In this document: positions 6,341-15,146 of the stretch, piece after piece
Numbering within the stretch: position 1 is the stretch's first letter
How the letters are laid out: every line of letters begins with the position of its first letter
Assembly: GCA_001543395.1 (NCBI GenBank)
Contig: LPNG01000001.1
Span: forward strand, 32,526-87,759
DNA: 55,234 nt
Source of the DNA: Candidatus Alcium sp. F082
Lineage (GTDB): Bacteria; Bacteroidota; Bacteroidia; Bacteroidales; F082
Reading direction: 5' to 3'
Made by a program: the position numbers and the translations under genes
The notes under the pieces: generated by a model
What the model saw: the letters and a program-made list of their open reading frames with translations, nothing else
Told to the model about the DNA's origin: nothing
Database searches by the model: none

Positions 6341-9115
6341 ATGAACAAACACTTTTTATTACTGATTGCCTTGTTTTTGGGCATTACCTCATTGAACGCC
6401 AATCCCGTTGATAGGGAAAAAGCCAAAATCATCGGCCAGAAATTCGCTTGCACCGCCATCAACAGCGACCTGAAGGCCAGCGACTTACAACTGGTATACA
6501 CAGGCACTTCAAACCGTGGCGAGGCTTGCTTCTATGCCTTCAACGTGGGTGAGGAGGGCTTCGTCATCGTCTCGGCTGACGACCGTTTCCGTCCTATCGT
6601 GGGTTACTCCAACGAGGGACCTTTTGAGACCGAAAACATGTCGCCCGAGCTCGCCTTCTATCTCGAAAAGATCATCGAGGCGCGCACAAGCCGCAACGCC
6701 GTTCTTTTCGACAACACCGCTGAGGAATGGGCCAGCGTGGCCAACACCGGCAAGCTCATCTCTCGCAATGGCGGTCGTGGCGTCGACTTCATCTGCACCA
6801 CCAAGTGGAACCAAGACTCACCTTATAACCTCTACGCTCCTGATGCTCCCGGTGGCCCTGGCGACCGTTGCTATGCAGGTTGTGTGGCCACGGCCATGAG
6901 CCAAGTGATGAAACGCTGGAACCATCCTCTCCAAGGTACTGGTAGCCACTCGTATTACTGCCATGGTCACGGCACCCTGTCGGCCAACTTCGGCAACACC
7001 ACCTACGATTGGGACAACATGCCCGACCGTCTCGGTGGCGCATCACAAGAAGAGATTGAGGCCGTGGCCCTGCTGATGTACCATTGCGCCGTGGCAGTCG
7101 ACATGGACTTCTCTCCTTCGGGTAGCGGCGCCAACTCATGGGATGTGCCCTACGCCATCAGACACTATTTCTCCTACTCCAACCAATGCAGCCTCAAGAG
7201 TCGCGACGAATACTCCATCTTTGCATGGCAGGACATGCTCAAAGAACAGTTCGACTTGGGTTGGCCTGTCTATTATTCCGGCTTCAGCAACAGCGGCGGA
7301 CACGCCTTCGTGTGCGACGGCTATGACGACAACGACCTCTTCCACTTCAACTGGGGATGGGGCGGCAGCAGCGACGGCTGGTTCGTCATCGACGAAATCG
7401 ACTATGCCGGTTGGGCTCAAGCCATTTTCAACTATGTGCCTACCGATGTCTATTCCTATATGCCTCTGCAGCCCGAAAACATGTCGGTGGAACCTAGCAA
7501 CGACTTCGATTATGCAGCCACGATCAGCTGGACCAATCCCACCCAAAACATCCACCTCGAGAATCTCACCGCCATCGACCAGATCGTTTTGACGCGCAAC
7601 GGTGAAGTCATATATACCGAAGACAATGTTACCCCGGGTGCCACCATGAGCTTCACCGACCATTACATGCCCACCATCGTGGACTATTGCGTCTATGCCG
7701 TTGTCCACAATGCACAAGGAAAGCCATCATACCAGAAAAACGTATTGCTTGGTCCTACCTGCAACTGGACTGTCGAAATGACCTCATCCGACCCGCAAGG
7801 CTGGCATGAAGGCAAGCTCACCTTCGTCAACGGAGCTGGCGACGAAGTGGCTTGCGTCACCCTCGAATCGAGCAGCGCCACCCAAACCATCACCTTGCCT
7901 CTAGGCCATATCGATATCCTTTGGAACAAACCCGTCCAACCCATCAATGTTAGCTTCAAGGTCAAGAACTCGGATGGCGAACGCAAAGTCAGCTTCCAAG
8001 GCTTGAGCAGCGACTTCGACAACGGCTTATTCTATATTGCCAACAACACCTGCAGCAACAAAGACGAAGAAAGCAACGGCCCCGTCGGCCTGACGGCAAC
8101 ACCTTCGGGCGATGACATCATACTGAACTGGACGATGGAAGACAACCAAAACATCATCCATTACTACGTTTTCCGCGACAACATCCTCATCGCCGTCAGC
8201 GAGAGCACCCAATTTACCGACCCACAGGCAGCCAATGATTTCCACACCTATTTCGTCACCGCCTGCTCCAACGACGGCGAGACCTTGCATTCCAATGTCG
8301 CCAACGTCATGCCCGAGTCACCGTGCGGCATCCCGACCAACCTCCGCTATGAGATGGTCACGCCCACCAAGGTAAAGGTTATGTGGGACGCTCCTGAAGC
8401 GGAAGGTGTCACTGGCTATATCCTTTATCGCCGCATCAAAGGCCAAGAGTTCAAACGCATCAAGGCGCTCACCAACACCTATCACACCGACAACATCAAC
8501 GCACAAGAAGACAACCTCTTCGAATATGCCGTTGTTGCCTATTATAGGGACAGCAACTGCACTTCGGGCTATGCCACGACTCAAGACAATCCGGAGATGC
8601 ACTTCATCGAGATCAACAAAACCATTATCCCTCGCCATCTCGACTTCTTCATCCACCAAGGTCACGTCGTCCTGCAATGGGACGAAGCCACCATGGCTGA
8701 AAAATACTATATCTACCGCGACGGACAACATATTGGCTGGTCCGAAAGCACCGACTTTGTCGACTTCAGCGCCGTACAAGGTCAGGCCTACACCTACACG
8801 GTGACCGGAAAAACGGCCTCTGTCGAATCCAACCCCACCAACTCGGTGTATGTCGACTGGACCACTGGCATAGATGAAAACAGCTCCGAAAAGAACGTTC
8901 GCCTCTATCCCAACCCCACCGAGAGCCAAGTCACCATCGAAGGTCAAGGACTGCGCCAAGTGCGTGTCTTCAACGTGACAGGACAAGAAATCGAACATCG
9001 TGATTTGAGCGGAAGCCAAGCTGTGATCGACCTCTCGAATGCTCCTAAAGGCTGCTATTTCATTGAGGTAACAAGCGAATCAGGTTGTACGACATCCAAA
9101 ATTATGAAGTTATAA
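6341..9115 (+). CDS. C10 family cysteine peptidase (streptopain-like) with T9SS sorting domain
   Basis: This is a 924-residue secreted protease. After a signal peptide (about residues 1-20), residues 22-115 resemble the inhibitory propeptide of SpeB-type enzymes. The mature peptidase has its catalytic Cys at 181 in YAGCVATAMSQVMK and its catalytic His at 321 in GGHAFVCDGYDD, followed by the family motif FNWGWGG. Residues about 385-840 contain several Ig/fibronectin-like beta-sandwich segments. The last 75 residues from about 852 (RLYPNPTESQ) form a type A T9SS sorting domain ending in IMKL, so it is exported across the outer membrane and probably surface-attached or released. It lies 21 bases upstream of two papain-like peptidase genes. 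Confidence 0.93.
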   Translation: MNKHFLLLIALFLGITSLNANPVDREKAKIIGQKFACTAINSDLKASDLQLVYTGTSNRGEACFYAFNVGEEGFVIVSADDRFRPIVGYSNEGPFETENMSPELAFYLEKIIEARTSRNAVLFDNTAEEWASVANTGKLISRNGGRGVDFICTTKWNQDSPYNLYAPDAPGGPGDRCYAGCVATAMSQVMKRWNHPLQGTGSHSYYCHGHGTLSANFGNTTYDWDNMPDRLGGASQEEIEAVALLMYHCAVAVDMDFSPSGSGANSWDVPYAIRHYFSYSNQCSLKSRDEYSIFAWQDMLKEQFDLGWPVYYSGFSNSGGHAFVCDGYDDNDLFHFNWGWGGSSDGWFVIDEIDYAGWAQAIFNYVPTDVYSYMPLQPENMSVEPSNDFDYAATISWTNPTQNIHLENLTAIDQIVLTRNGEVIYTEDNVTPGATMSFTDHYMPTIVDYCVYAVVHNAQGKPSYQKNVLLGPTCNWTVEMTSSDPQGWHEGKLTFVNGAGDEVACVTLESSSATQTITLPLGHIDILWNKPVQPINVSFKVKNSDGERKVSFQGLSSDFDNGLFYIANNTCSNKDEESNGPVGLTATPSGDDIILNWTMEDNQNIIHYYVFRDNILIAVSESTQFTDPQAANDFHTYFVTACSNDGETLHSNVANVMPESPCGIPTNLRYEMVTPTKVKVMWDAPEAEGVTGYILYRRIKGQEFKRIKALTNTYHTDNINAQEDNLFEYAVVAYYRDSNCTSGYATTQDNPEMHFIEINKTIIPRHLDFFIHQGHVVLQWDEATMAEKYYIYRDGQHIGWSESTDFVDFSAVQGQAYTYTVTGKTASVESNPTNSVYVDWTTGIDENSSEKNVRLYPNPTESQVTIEGQGLRQVRVFNVTGQEIEHRDLSGSQAVIDLSNAPKGCYFIEVTSESGCTTSKIMKL

Positions 9116-9136
9116 AACAAACAAAGTCAACATATT

Positions 9137-10270
9137 ATGAATAGATTCATGAAACTGGCAGCCTTCGCACTGCTGTTAGGCACTAGTGCCACCCTCTTCG
9201 CCCAAGAAGCCAAAGATGAACCCGTCTATCAGATCACCGAGACCGTCAACGTGAAGCATACCCCCGTCGACAACCAAGGTAGCTCCGGCACCTGCTGGTG
9301 CTTTGCCGGTATCGGTTTCGTCGAGGCAGAAATCCTCCGTATGTACGGCAAGGAGTTCAACCTCTCCGAGATGTTTGTCGTCCGCAACGCATGGACCGAG
9401 AAAGTGGCCAAGTTTACCAGAATGCACGGCAACAACACGCTCAGCCAAGGCGGCGAGGTGTGCGATGTGCTATATATGATCGACAAATACGGCATGATGC
9501 CTGAAGCCGACTACAGCGGCAAGGTCATTGGTGAGGAACGCCACATGCACGCCGAGATGAACGAAGTCATCAGTTCGGTGGCCCGCGGCATCATCAAGAA
9601 CGGCAACAAGAAGATTTCGCCTGCCGGCCCAAAAGCCATTCAAGGCGTCTTGGATGCCTATCTCGGTGAAGTGCCCGAAGAGTTCACCGTCGACGGCAAG
9701 AAATACACCCCCAAGTCATTTGCGGAGAAGTATCCCATCGACCCTGCCAACTATATCGAGATCTGCTCGTTCACCAGCGAGGAATACAACAAGCCCTGCA
9801 TGGTTGAGATCCCCGACAACTGGACCTGGACCCCTGCCTACAACCTGCCTCTTGACAAGCTGATGGAAGCTGTCGACTATGCCCTTGAGCATGGCTACAC
9901 CCTCGGCTGGGCCCAGGATGTCAGCAACAAGGGCTTCTCGGGCAAGACCGGTATTGGCATCGTCCCCGAAGACCCCGAAAGCGAGCAGCTTTGGAAAGAG
10001 ATTGTCGCCGAAAAGAAGGTGACCGACGAGGACCACCAGAGAGCTTACGACAACTGGGATGCAGGCGATGACCACAGCATGCTCGTCGTCGGTATCGCAA
10101 AGGACCAAAACGGCAACAAATACTACAAGATCAAGAACTCGTGGGGCGACAGAGGCCCTTACAAAGGCTATTGGTACTGCTCCGAACAATACCTGCGCCA
10201 ATACACCATCTTCTTCACGCTCCATAAGGACGCCCTCTCGAAGGCCATGCGTAAAGACCTTAACCTTTAA
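9137..10270 (+). CDS. C1B family papain-like peptidase (PepC/bleomycin hydrolase type), copy 1
   Basis: The 377-residue protein has a signal peptide (about 1-22, ending TLFAQ), which is unusual for the normally cytosolic bleomycin-hydrolase group and places it in the periplasm or outside. Catalytic residues are visible: Gln in DNQGSSGTCWCFA with Cys53, His313 in DDHSMLVVGIA, and Asn334 in KIKNSWGD. Members act as aminopeptidases on short peptides. There is no T9SS tail. It follows the C10 protease by 21 bases and is paralogous to the next gene, so the three probably break down protein together. Confidence 0.9.
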   Translation: MNRFMKLAAFALLLGTSATLFAQEAKDEPVYQITETVNVKHTPVDNQGSSGTCWCFAGIGFVEAEILRMYGKEFNLSEMFVVRNAWTEKVAKFTRMHGNNTLSQGGEVCDVLYMIDKYGMMPEADYSGKVIGEERHMHAEMNEVISSVARGIIKNGNKKISPAGPKAIQGVLDAYLGEVPEEFTVDGKKYTPKSFAEKYPIDPANYIEICSFTSEEYNKPCMVEIPDNWTWTPAYNLPLDKLMEAVDYALEHGYTLGWAQDVSNKGFSGKTGIGIVPEDPESEQLWKEIVAEKKVTDEDHQRAYDNWDAGDDHSMLVVGIAKDQNGNKYYKIKNSWGDRGPYKGYWYCSEQYLRQYTIFFTLHKDALSKAMRKDLNL

Positions 10271-10336
10271 TTATTGAATCTTATAATTCAAATTCTCAAT
10301 TGTCAATTATAAATTATCAATTTAAATCATAGCATC
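10271..10336. repeat. AT-rich spacer with AATTRTCAATT-type repeats
   Basis: The 66-base gap between the two papain-like genes contains repeated words such as TTCTCAATTGTCAATT and AAATTATCAATT. The same wording, in reverse complement, fills the gap between hypA and its upstream gene at 54721-54757. Confidence 0.5.
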
Positions 10337-11566
10337 ATGAAATTCAAACACTTATTGACCGCAACCGCCTTGATGCTCAGCATCAGCGTCGTTGCCCAGC
10401 CTCAGGCTAAAGAAGAAGCCAAGGAAGAAGAAGGCTTCAAGTTTGAAACCATTAAGGAGTTACCTGTCACCTCCGTGAAAGACCAGAACCAAGCCGGCAC
10501 CTGCTGGTGCTACAGCTCATTGGCTTTCTTTGAGGCCGAGTTGCTCCGCATGGGCAAGCCCGAATACGACTTCTCCGAGATGTACATCGTTTACAAGACC
10601 TATCTTGACCGTGCTGAAGCCGCTGTCCGTACCCACGGCGACGTTTCCTTCTCGCAAGGCGGTTCCTTCGGCGACGTGTTGTATGCCATCAAGCACTACG
10701 GCCTCGTCCCTGACGAACTGATGCCTGCTGGTGCCATGCACGGCGATTCACTGTCGAACTTCACTGAGCTCTCCGCTGTCACCGACCCGTACGTGGAAGG
10801 TGTCATCAAGAGCCGCAAGATTCAGATGGACAAGGACGGCAACCCGCTTTGGAAGAAGGGTCTGGCTGGCATCTACGATGCTTACCTTGGCGTTCCTCCG
10901 ACCGAGTTCACCTACAATGGCAAGAAGTACACGCCCATGACCTTCGCCGAATCGACGGGTCTCAACATGAACGACTACATCAACCTGACTTCGTTCACGC
11001 ACCATCCTTTCTATGAGCCCTTCGTCATCGAAGTGCAGGACAACTGGCGCTGGGGTCAGGCCTGGAACCTCCCCATCGACGAGTTCATGCAGGTGATGGA
11101 CAACGCCATCGACAAAGGCTACCCGATTGCTTGGGGTAGCGACGTCAGCGAAGCTGGCTGGCTCCGTGGCAAGATGGCCGGTGTGGCAGTGCTGCCCGAC
11201 CTAGAAGCTAAAGGCCGTGACCTCCAAGGTAGCGACATGGCCCACTGGCTGGGTATGAGCGCCGCCGACCGTAAGAAAGAGGCCATGAATGGTCCCACTC
11301 CGCAAAAGTGGGTCACCCAGAAGGAACGTCAGATCGCCTACGACAACTACGAGACGGGCGACGACCACGGCATGTTGATTTACGGTACCGCCAAAGACCA
11401 AATGGGCAATGAGTACTTCATCGTGAAGAACAGCTGGGGCGATGCTGGCCAGTACAACGGCATTTGGTACGTCAGCAAAGCTTTCGTCCGCTACAAGACC
11501 CTGAACATCGTGGTCCACAAGGACGCCCTGCCGAAGGACATCGCCAAGAAGCTTGGCATTAAGTAA
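10337..11566 (+). CDS. C1B family papain-like peptidase, copy 2
   Basis: The 409-residue protein is a paralogue of the preceding gene, with a signal peptide (about 1-20, ending SVVAQ) and an acidic Glu/Lys stretch behind it. Catalytic residues are Cys56 in AGTCWCYSS, His344 in DDHGMLIYGTA and Asn365 in VKNSWGD. It is about 30 residues longer than copy 1, mostly from an extra segment before the His motif (around residues 290-330). The pair looks like a tandem duplication that has diverged. It is followed by a strong terminator shared with the convergent yitT-like gene. Confidence 0.9.
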   Translation: MKFKHLLTATALMLSISVVAQPQAKEEAKEEEGFKFETIKELPVTSVKDQNQAGTCWCYSSLAFFEAELLRMGKPEYDFSEMYIVYKTYLDRAEAAVRTHGDVSFSQGGSFGDVLYAIKHYGLVPDELMPAGAMHGDSLSNFTELSAVTDPYVEGVIKSRKIQMDKDGNPLWKKGLAGIYDAYLGVPPTEFTYNGKKYTPMTFAESTGLNMNDYINLTSFTHHPFYEPFVIEVQDNWRWGQAWNLPIDEFMQVMDNAIDKGYPIAWGSDVSEAGWLRGKMAGVAVLPDLEAKGRDLQGSDMAHWLGMSAADRKKEAMNGPTPQKWVTQKERQIAYDNYETGDDHGMLIYGTAKDQMGNEYFIVKNSWGDAGQYNGIWYVSKAFVRYKTLNIVVHKDALPKDIAKKLGIK

Positions 11567-11586
11567 ATCAATCAAGGTTTAACATG

Positions 11587-11616
11587 AAAAAAGGAAGTCG
11601 TTTGACTTCCTTTTTT
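11587..11616. terminator. Bidirectional intrinsic terminator
   Basis: The stem AAAAAAGGAAGTC / GACTTCCTTTTTT has a 4-base loop, with A and T tracts on both sides. It sits between the convergent papain-like peptidase and YitT-family genes. Confidence 0.9.
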
Positions 11617-11619
11617 CGT

Positions 11620-12510
11620 TTATCGCTTAATCTGTTCAAAACCCTTACCGTAGGCACCCATCACGGTGTTCATCGTCATGAAGGCCTTGGGGTCTTCATC
11701 TTTCACTATCCGTAAGATATGCTGTGACTCACGCTTATGGGCCACCACCATCAGGATGGGGCCTTCGTTCTTCGTGTACCATCCCGTGCCATTGATCATC
11801 GTCACGCCACGCTGCATCTCGTTGGCAATACGTTCGGCCACCTTATCGGGTTCGGAGGTGAAGATAAAGGCTTGGACCGTTTGCTTGTTACCCGTCAGCA
11901 CCAAGTCGATGCAATAGCTGCAAACGCCCATCACCACACAGCTGTAGATGAAGTCTTCGACAGTGTTGCCCACAATGAAGCCGCAAGCGATAATGATGAT
12001 GTCGAGGATGAGGATGACACGTCCTTGCGAGATGTTGCGGTATTTGCACACGATCATGGCAATGATATCCGTACCTCCCGTGCTACCCCCTTGGGTGAAG
12101 GCCACACCGATGCTCAAGCCCGCCAAGCCGCCACCGAGGATGGCCGCGAGGAAATGGTCGCTGACGAAAGGCTGCATCGTGCCAGCCATCATCGGGTCGG
12201 TGATGAAATGCTGCAGCAGCGACATAAACACCGAAGCCATGATGATGGAATAGGCCGTCTTGATGCCAAAGCCCACCCCGATGACCTTCAATGCAATGGC
12301 CAAAAGAATAGCATTGATAACAAACACAGTGATACCTGTTGAGAGGCCAGTGCCCCAATAAACCAAAGCCGCGATACCACTCACGCCGCCACCCATAAGG
12401 TGGTTGGGGATGAGGAAAGCTGTCCAGCCCAAACACATGGTAAACAACGCAAAAGTGATGACGGCGTAACGCTTCACTTCAGTCAAAATCTGTTTTTTGT
12501 CTGCTTTCAT
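11620..12510 (-). CDS. YitT family membrane protein (DUF161 plus DUF2179)
   Basis: This is a predicted inner-membrane protein of 296 residues with five or six hydrophobic segments in the first about 200 residues (Gly-rich stretches such as GGGLAGLSIGVAF and GGSTGGTDIIA are typical). A soluble DUF2179 domain follows from about residue 205. The family is widespread and its transport function is unproven. The ATG at 12510 is preferred to an upstream TTG because the -7 box lies at 12532-12539. Confidence 0.88.
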   Translation of the reverse strand: MKADKKQILTEVKRYAVITFALFTMCLGWTAFLIPNHLMGGGVSGIAALVYWGTGLSTGITVFVINAILLAIALKVIGVGFGIKTAYSIIMASVFMSLLQHFITDPMMAGTMQPFVSDHFLAAILGGGLAGLSIGVAFTQGGSTGGTDIIAMIVCKYRNISQGRVILILDIIIIACGFIVGNTVEDFIYSCVVMGVCSYCIDLVLTGNKQTVQAFIFTSEPDKVAERIANEMQRGVTMINGTGWYTKNEGPILMVVAHKRESQHILRIVKDEDPKAFMTMNTVMGAYGKGFEQIKR

Positions 12511-12531
12511 TTTCAAAGGATTTTGATGGGG

Positions 12532-12539
12532 CAAAAGTA
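12532..12539 (-). promoter_or_regulatory. Putative -7 box (TACTTTTG) of the yitT-like gene
   Basis: This matches TAnnTTTG on the minus strand, 21 bases upstream of the ATG at 12510. Confidence 0.5.
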
Positions 12540-12585
12540 GTAATTAATTCGGAATTTGGAATGTGGAATGTAGAATGTCGGAATG

Positions 12586-12658
12586 CTCCGTAGGAGCTTT
12601 CTTTTAATTGAAAACCAGCTTACCCCATCGAGTTATACTCCGTAGGAGTTTTCTTTCA
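12586..12658. repeat. Paired CTCCGTAGGAG hairpin element, left copy
   Basis: Two short palindromes CTCCGTAGGAG start at 12586 and 12638, 52 bases apart, each followed by a TTTCTTT-type run. The same arrangement with the same 52-base spacing recurs in the same orientation at 14071-14143, on the other side of the DUF4143 ATPase gene. Confidence 0.8.
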
Positions 12659-12678
12659 TTTGCTTCAAAAACCTGTTT

Positions 12679-13821
12679 TCACTGCAAATGCCTGAAATTC
12701 AAGAATCCGTTGTCAGGTTTGAACCATTCCTCCTGTCCGTCGTAAACGACTTGGGTGAGGCTGACGCTATCGCCCAAAAGGTTCCTGAAATAGTTGAGGT
12801 CGCTGAAAAAGTCGGTGTGAAATGCCGTAGCCGACTTGATTTCGTAGGCCCTAACAGTTGTGCCTTCGTCCATCAAAAGGTCAACCTCGTGCTTCGACTT
12901 GTCGCGATAGAAGAACAGATTGTTGTCCAAGCCCGCATTGTAACGCGCTTTGATGCGGTCGGCCACCACCATGTTCTCGAACAAGGCACCGCGCAGGGGC
13001 GAATTGGCCACATCGTTGGCATCCCTGACACCCAAAAGATAACACGCCAGACCCGTGTCGTAGAAATAGAGTTTGGGGGTCTTCGTAAGGCGCTTGTTGA
13101 GATTGCCGTAATACGGCTGAAGCATAAAGACGACATAGGAAGCCTCAAGCACACTCACCCAGCCCTGAATGGTCTTGACAGAAACACCCACCTCGTTAGC
13201 CAAGTTGCTGGCAATAAATTCGTTGCCAACACGGGTGGCACAAAGCCTCACGAACTTCCTAAACAACTCCATATCCTTGATGTTGATGATTTGGCGCACG
13301 TCGCGTTGGATATAAGTGCTGAAATAGCTGTCGTAAACAACCCTTGCAGGCCTGCCTTTACCCCAAATGGCAGGATAGAATCCATTGTAAATCAGCTCAT
13401 CCGTGCTGATGGCATCGGCTGAGCCGATTTCGTCGATGGAGAGCGGCAACAGCCTTGTCAAAGCCACGCGACCGGCAAGCGACTGGCTGATGTTGTGCAT
13501 CATGAGCCAGTTGCTGCTCCCCGAAAGGATGTATTTCCTGCTGTCGTCCTCATCGGAAACGACTTGCAGGGCCGAAAACAGTTCCGGCATGTAATGAGCC
13601 TCGTCGATGATCAAACCGTTGGAGTGCTCGCGAAGATAGCTTTTGGTATCTTGCCGTATGATGGCGCGGCTTTCCTCGTCCTCAAGGTTGACATAATCGA
13701 AGCCGTCAAATGCCATGCTGCATAGCGTGGTCTTGCCAGATTGCCTCGGTCCAGTCACCGAAACAATGGGAAAGCTCTTTGATAGCGATTGCAAATACCT
13801 TTCTAACACTCTTTTATACAT
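12679..13821 (-). CDS. AAA family ATPase with DUF4143 domain
   Basis: The 380-residue cytosolic ATPase has Walker A GPRQSGKT at residues 24-31 and Walker B GLIIDEAH ending at 76. A sensor-like serine/asparagine motif ILSGSSNWLM follows. The C-terminal half (from about 195) matches DUF4143, with a PD-(D/E)XK nuclease-like strand series HEVDLLMDEG...AYEIKSA. Such proteins are common, multi-copy and of uncertain role in Bacteroidota; defence or toxin-antitoxin functions have been suggested without proof here. The gene stands alone, flanked by repeats, with two operator-like repeats upstream. Confidence 0.88.
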   Translation of the reverse strand: MYKRVLERYLQSLSKSFPIVSVTGPRQSGKTTLCSMAFDGFDYVNLEDEESRAIIRQDTKSYLREHSNGLIIDEAHYMPELFSALQVVSDEDDSRKYILSGSSNWLMMHNISQSLAGRVALTRLLPLSIDEIGSADAISTDELIYNGFYPAIWGKGRPARVVYDSYFSTYIQRDVRQIINIKDMELFRKFVRLCATRVGNEFIASNLANEVGVSVKTIQGWVSVLEASYVVFMLQPYYGNLNKRLTKTPKLYFYDTGLACYLLGVRDANDVANSPLRGALFENMVVADRIKARYNAGLDNNLFFYRDKSKHEVDLLMDEGTTVRAYEIKSATAFHTDFFSDLNYFRNLLGDSVSLTQVVYDGQEEWFKPDNGFLNFRHLQ

Positions 13822-13833
13822 ATTATGGCCAAT

Positions 13834-13859
13834 TTTGGAGTTGAACTACAAATTTGTCC
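13834..13859 (-). promoter_or_regulatory. Operator-like repeat proximal to the DUF4143 ATPase
   Basis: This starts TTTGGAGTTGAA and continues CTACAAATTTGTCC. It lies 13 bases upstream of the ATPase start and is a diverged copy of the motif at 13989-14014. Confidence 0.45.
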
Positions 13860-13905
13860 GCAAAAATAGACAATTTATCATAAATAAAGCAAGTGTTTTT
13901 CAAAA

Positions 13906-13929
13906 ATAAACGAAATATTGTTCGTTTAT
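13906..13929. promoter_or_regulatory. Perfect inverted repeat ATAAACGAA-N6-TTCGTTTAT
   Basis: The 9-base arms are perfectly complementary around a 6-base centre ATATTG in an AT-rich gap. The size fits a dimeric repressor site; no T-run follows, so it is not an obvious terminator. Confidence 0.45.
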
Positions 13930-13988
13930 ATTACTGATATAAATTTCAACATATTGGTAATAAACCAATTATAATCGTTTTATCCATA

Positions 13989-14014
13989 TTTGGAGTTGAA
14001 ATCCAAATTTGGAC
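13989..14014 (-). promoter_or_regulatory. Operator-like repeat distal to the DUF4143 ATPase
   Basis: TTTGGAGTTGAA is followed by ATCCAAATTTGGAC. It contains the inverted repeat TTTGGA/TCCAAA and the palindrome CCAAATTTGG. Its spacing to the proximal copy is 155 bases. Confidence 0.45.
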
Positions 14015-14070
14015 GATTATTGATGTTTTTGCAATTCGGAAGAACAGTATTCATGGAATGTCCAAAATTG

Positions 14071-14143
14071 CTCCGAAGGAGTTTCCTTTTAATAACAAAA
14101 TGCTATGAATCAATGAACTATACTCCGTAGGAGTTTTCTTTTA
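14071..14143. repeat. Paired CTCCGTAGGAG hairpin element, right copy
   Basis: CTCCGAAGGAG at 14071 and CTCCGTAGGAG at 14123 have the same 52-base spacing and orientation as the left copy at 12586-12658. The first palindrome has one changed base. Confidence 0.8.
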
Positions 14144-14235
14144 TGTGATTTTTGGTGATGACCTTCATTATTTTTTTGCGCTCCACGTCACAAAACGGCC
14201 TCCTTGTGCGTCTTATTATCGTAAAAGTTCCCGAA

Positions 14236-14691
14236 ATGGACCCCGAATTTGAAAAGACATACCAAAGCTATTATCCGAAACTGCTCAGGATTGCGGCCAA
14301 GATGCTGCAAGACACGGAGGGTGCAAAGGATGTCGTGCAAGACGTGTTCACGGCGTATTATTTCGCGATGAACAACGAGAAAGTCATTCGCGACACGAAA
14401 AACTGGCTCGTCAGGAGTACCATTAATAAAGGAATCGACTACAAACGGAAAACGGCAAGGAACGTCACGATAGAAAGCACTCTGCCCGAAACAAATGAAA
14501 GCACTCAAGACGAGGCTTCCGACATCCTCAATGCGATAGCGCATCTCAATGAGAAGGAACAAACGTTGGTCATACTTTACAGTGAAGGCTATTCCTACAA
14601 GGAAATCGCGGAAATGACGGGACGCAACCTACCTTCCATCGGAAAAACCTTGTCGAGAATCATGGATAAAATCAAAAAACATTTGCTATGA
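14236..14691 (+). CDS. ECF-type RNA polymerase sigma-70 factor
   Basis: The 151-residue protein has region 2 (YYPKLLRIAAKMLQD, then DVVQDVFTAYY) and region 4 (LNEKEQTLVILYSEGYSYKEIAEMTG with a helix-turn-helix). The ATG at 14236 fits the usual start of sigma region 2; an open frame extends further upstream but is not needed. Its last codons overlap the anti-sigma start (ATGA at 14688). It therefore forms a sigma, anti-sigma and secreted-protein unit with the next two genes. Confidence 0.9.
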   Translation: MDPEFEKTYQSYYPKLLRIAAKMLQDTEGAKDVVQDVFTAYYFAMNNEKVIRDTKNWLVRSTINKGIDYKRKTARNVTIESTLPETNESTQDEASDILNAIAHLNEKEQTLVILYSEGYSYKEIAEMTGRNLPSIGKTLSRIMDKIKKHLL

Positions 14692-15134
14692 AACACTTGA
14701 ATGACAGAACGATACAAAGCTATATCGACAATGAATTGCCGGAAAGCAAAAGGAAAATGGTAGAAATGCACCTCGAAGAATGTCCATCGTGCAGGCAAAA
14801 AGTTGAAGCACAACGCGCTTTCACCGAAAACCTGAAGAACTCGATGGAAACCTTGGTTTCAGACAACATAGTGGTGCCAGAATTCAGTTTCGAGAAAGCA
14901 ACAAGGCCAGAAGTAAACGTCAACCGCATTGTCCTTATCTCCTCTTTGGCGACGGCTTGTTCTATTGCACTTATCGCAGTGTTAATCAACCTATTGTCGA
15001 AGCCCAAACCAACTGAATACATCTTCGACTATTACACCATCGAAGATTACGACGCCAACAAACCTTCTGCCGAACAGGAATTTGCTGAGTTCAAGATGCA
15101 TTTACAAACAGAAGAAACAGATACCAATCTCTAA
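14688..15134 (+). CDS. Zinc-finger anti-sigma factor
   Basis: The 148-residue single-pass membrane protein has the cytoplasmic zf-HC2 motif H28-x3-C32-x2-C35 and a membrane segment at about residues 82-103. The outside tail is acidic. It overlaps the sigma gene by 4 bases and presumably holds that sigma factor at the membrane until a signal releases it. The family assignment is by the zinc motif and gene order. Confidence 0.88.
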   Translation: MKHLNDRTIQSYIDNELPESKRKMVEMHLEECPSCRQKVEAQRAFTENLKNSMETLVSDNIVVPEFSFEKATRPEVNVNRIVLISSLATACSIALIAVLINLLSKPKPTEYIFDYYTIEDYDANKPSAEQEFAEFKMHLQTEETDTNL

Positions 15135-15146
15135 AATATCAAAGCC

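Larger units (their letters stand above)
13822..14235. other. AT-rich regulatory and repeat gap between the ATPase and an ECF sigma gene
   Basis: These 414 bases hold no convincing gene. They contain two 26-base direct repeats beginning TTTGGAGTTGAA (13834-13859 and 13989-14014), a perfect 9-base inverted repeat ATAAACGAA/TTCGTTTAT (13906-13929), and the right copy of the paired CTCCGTAGGAG element. The open frame before the sigma start at 14236 is probably untranslated. Confidence 0.6.
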
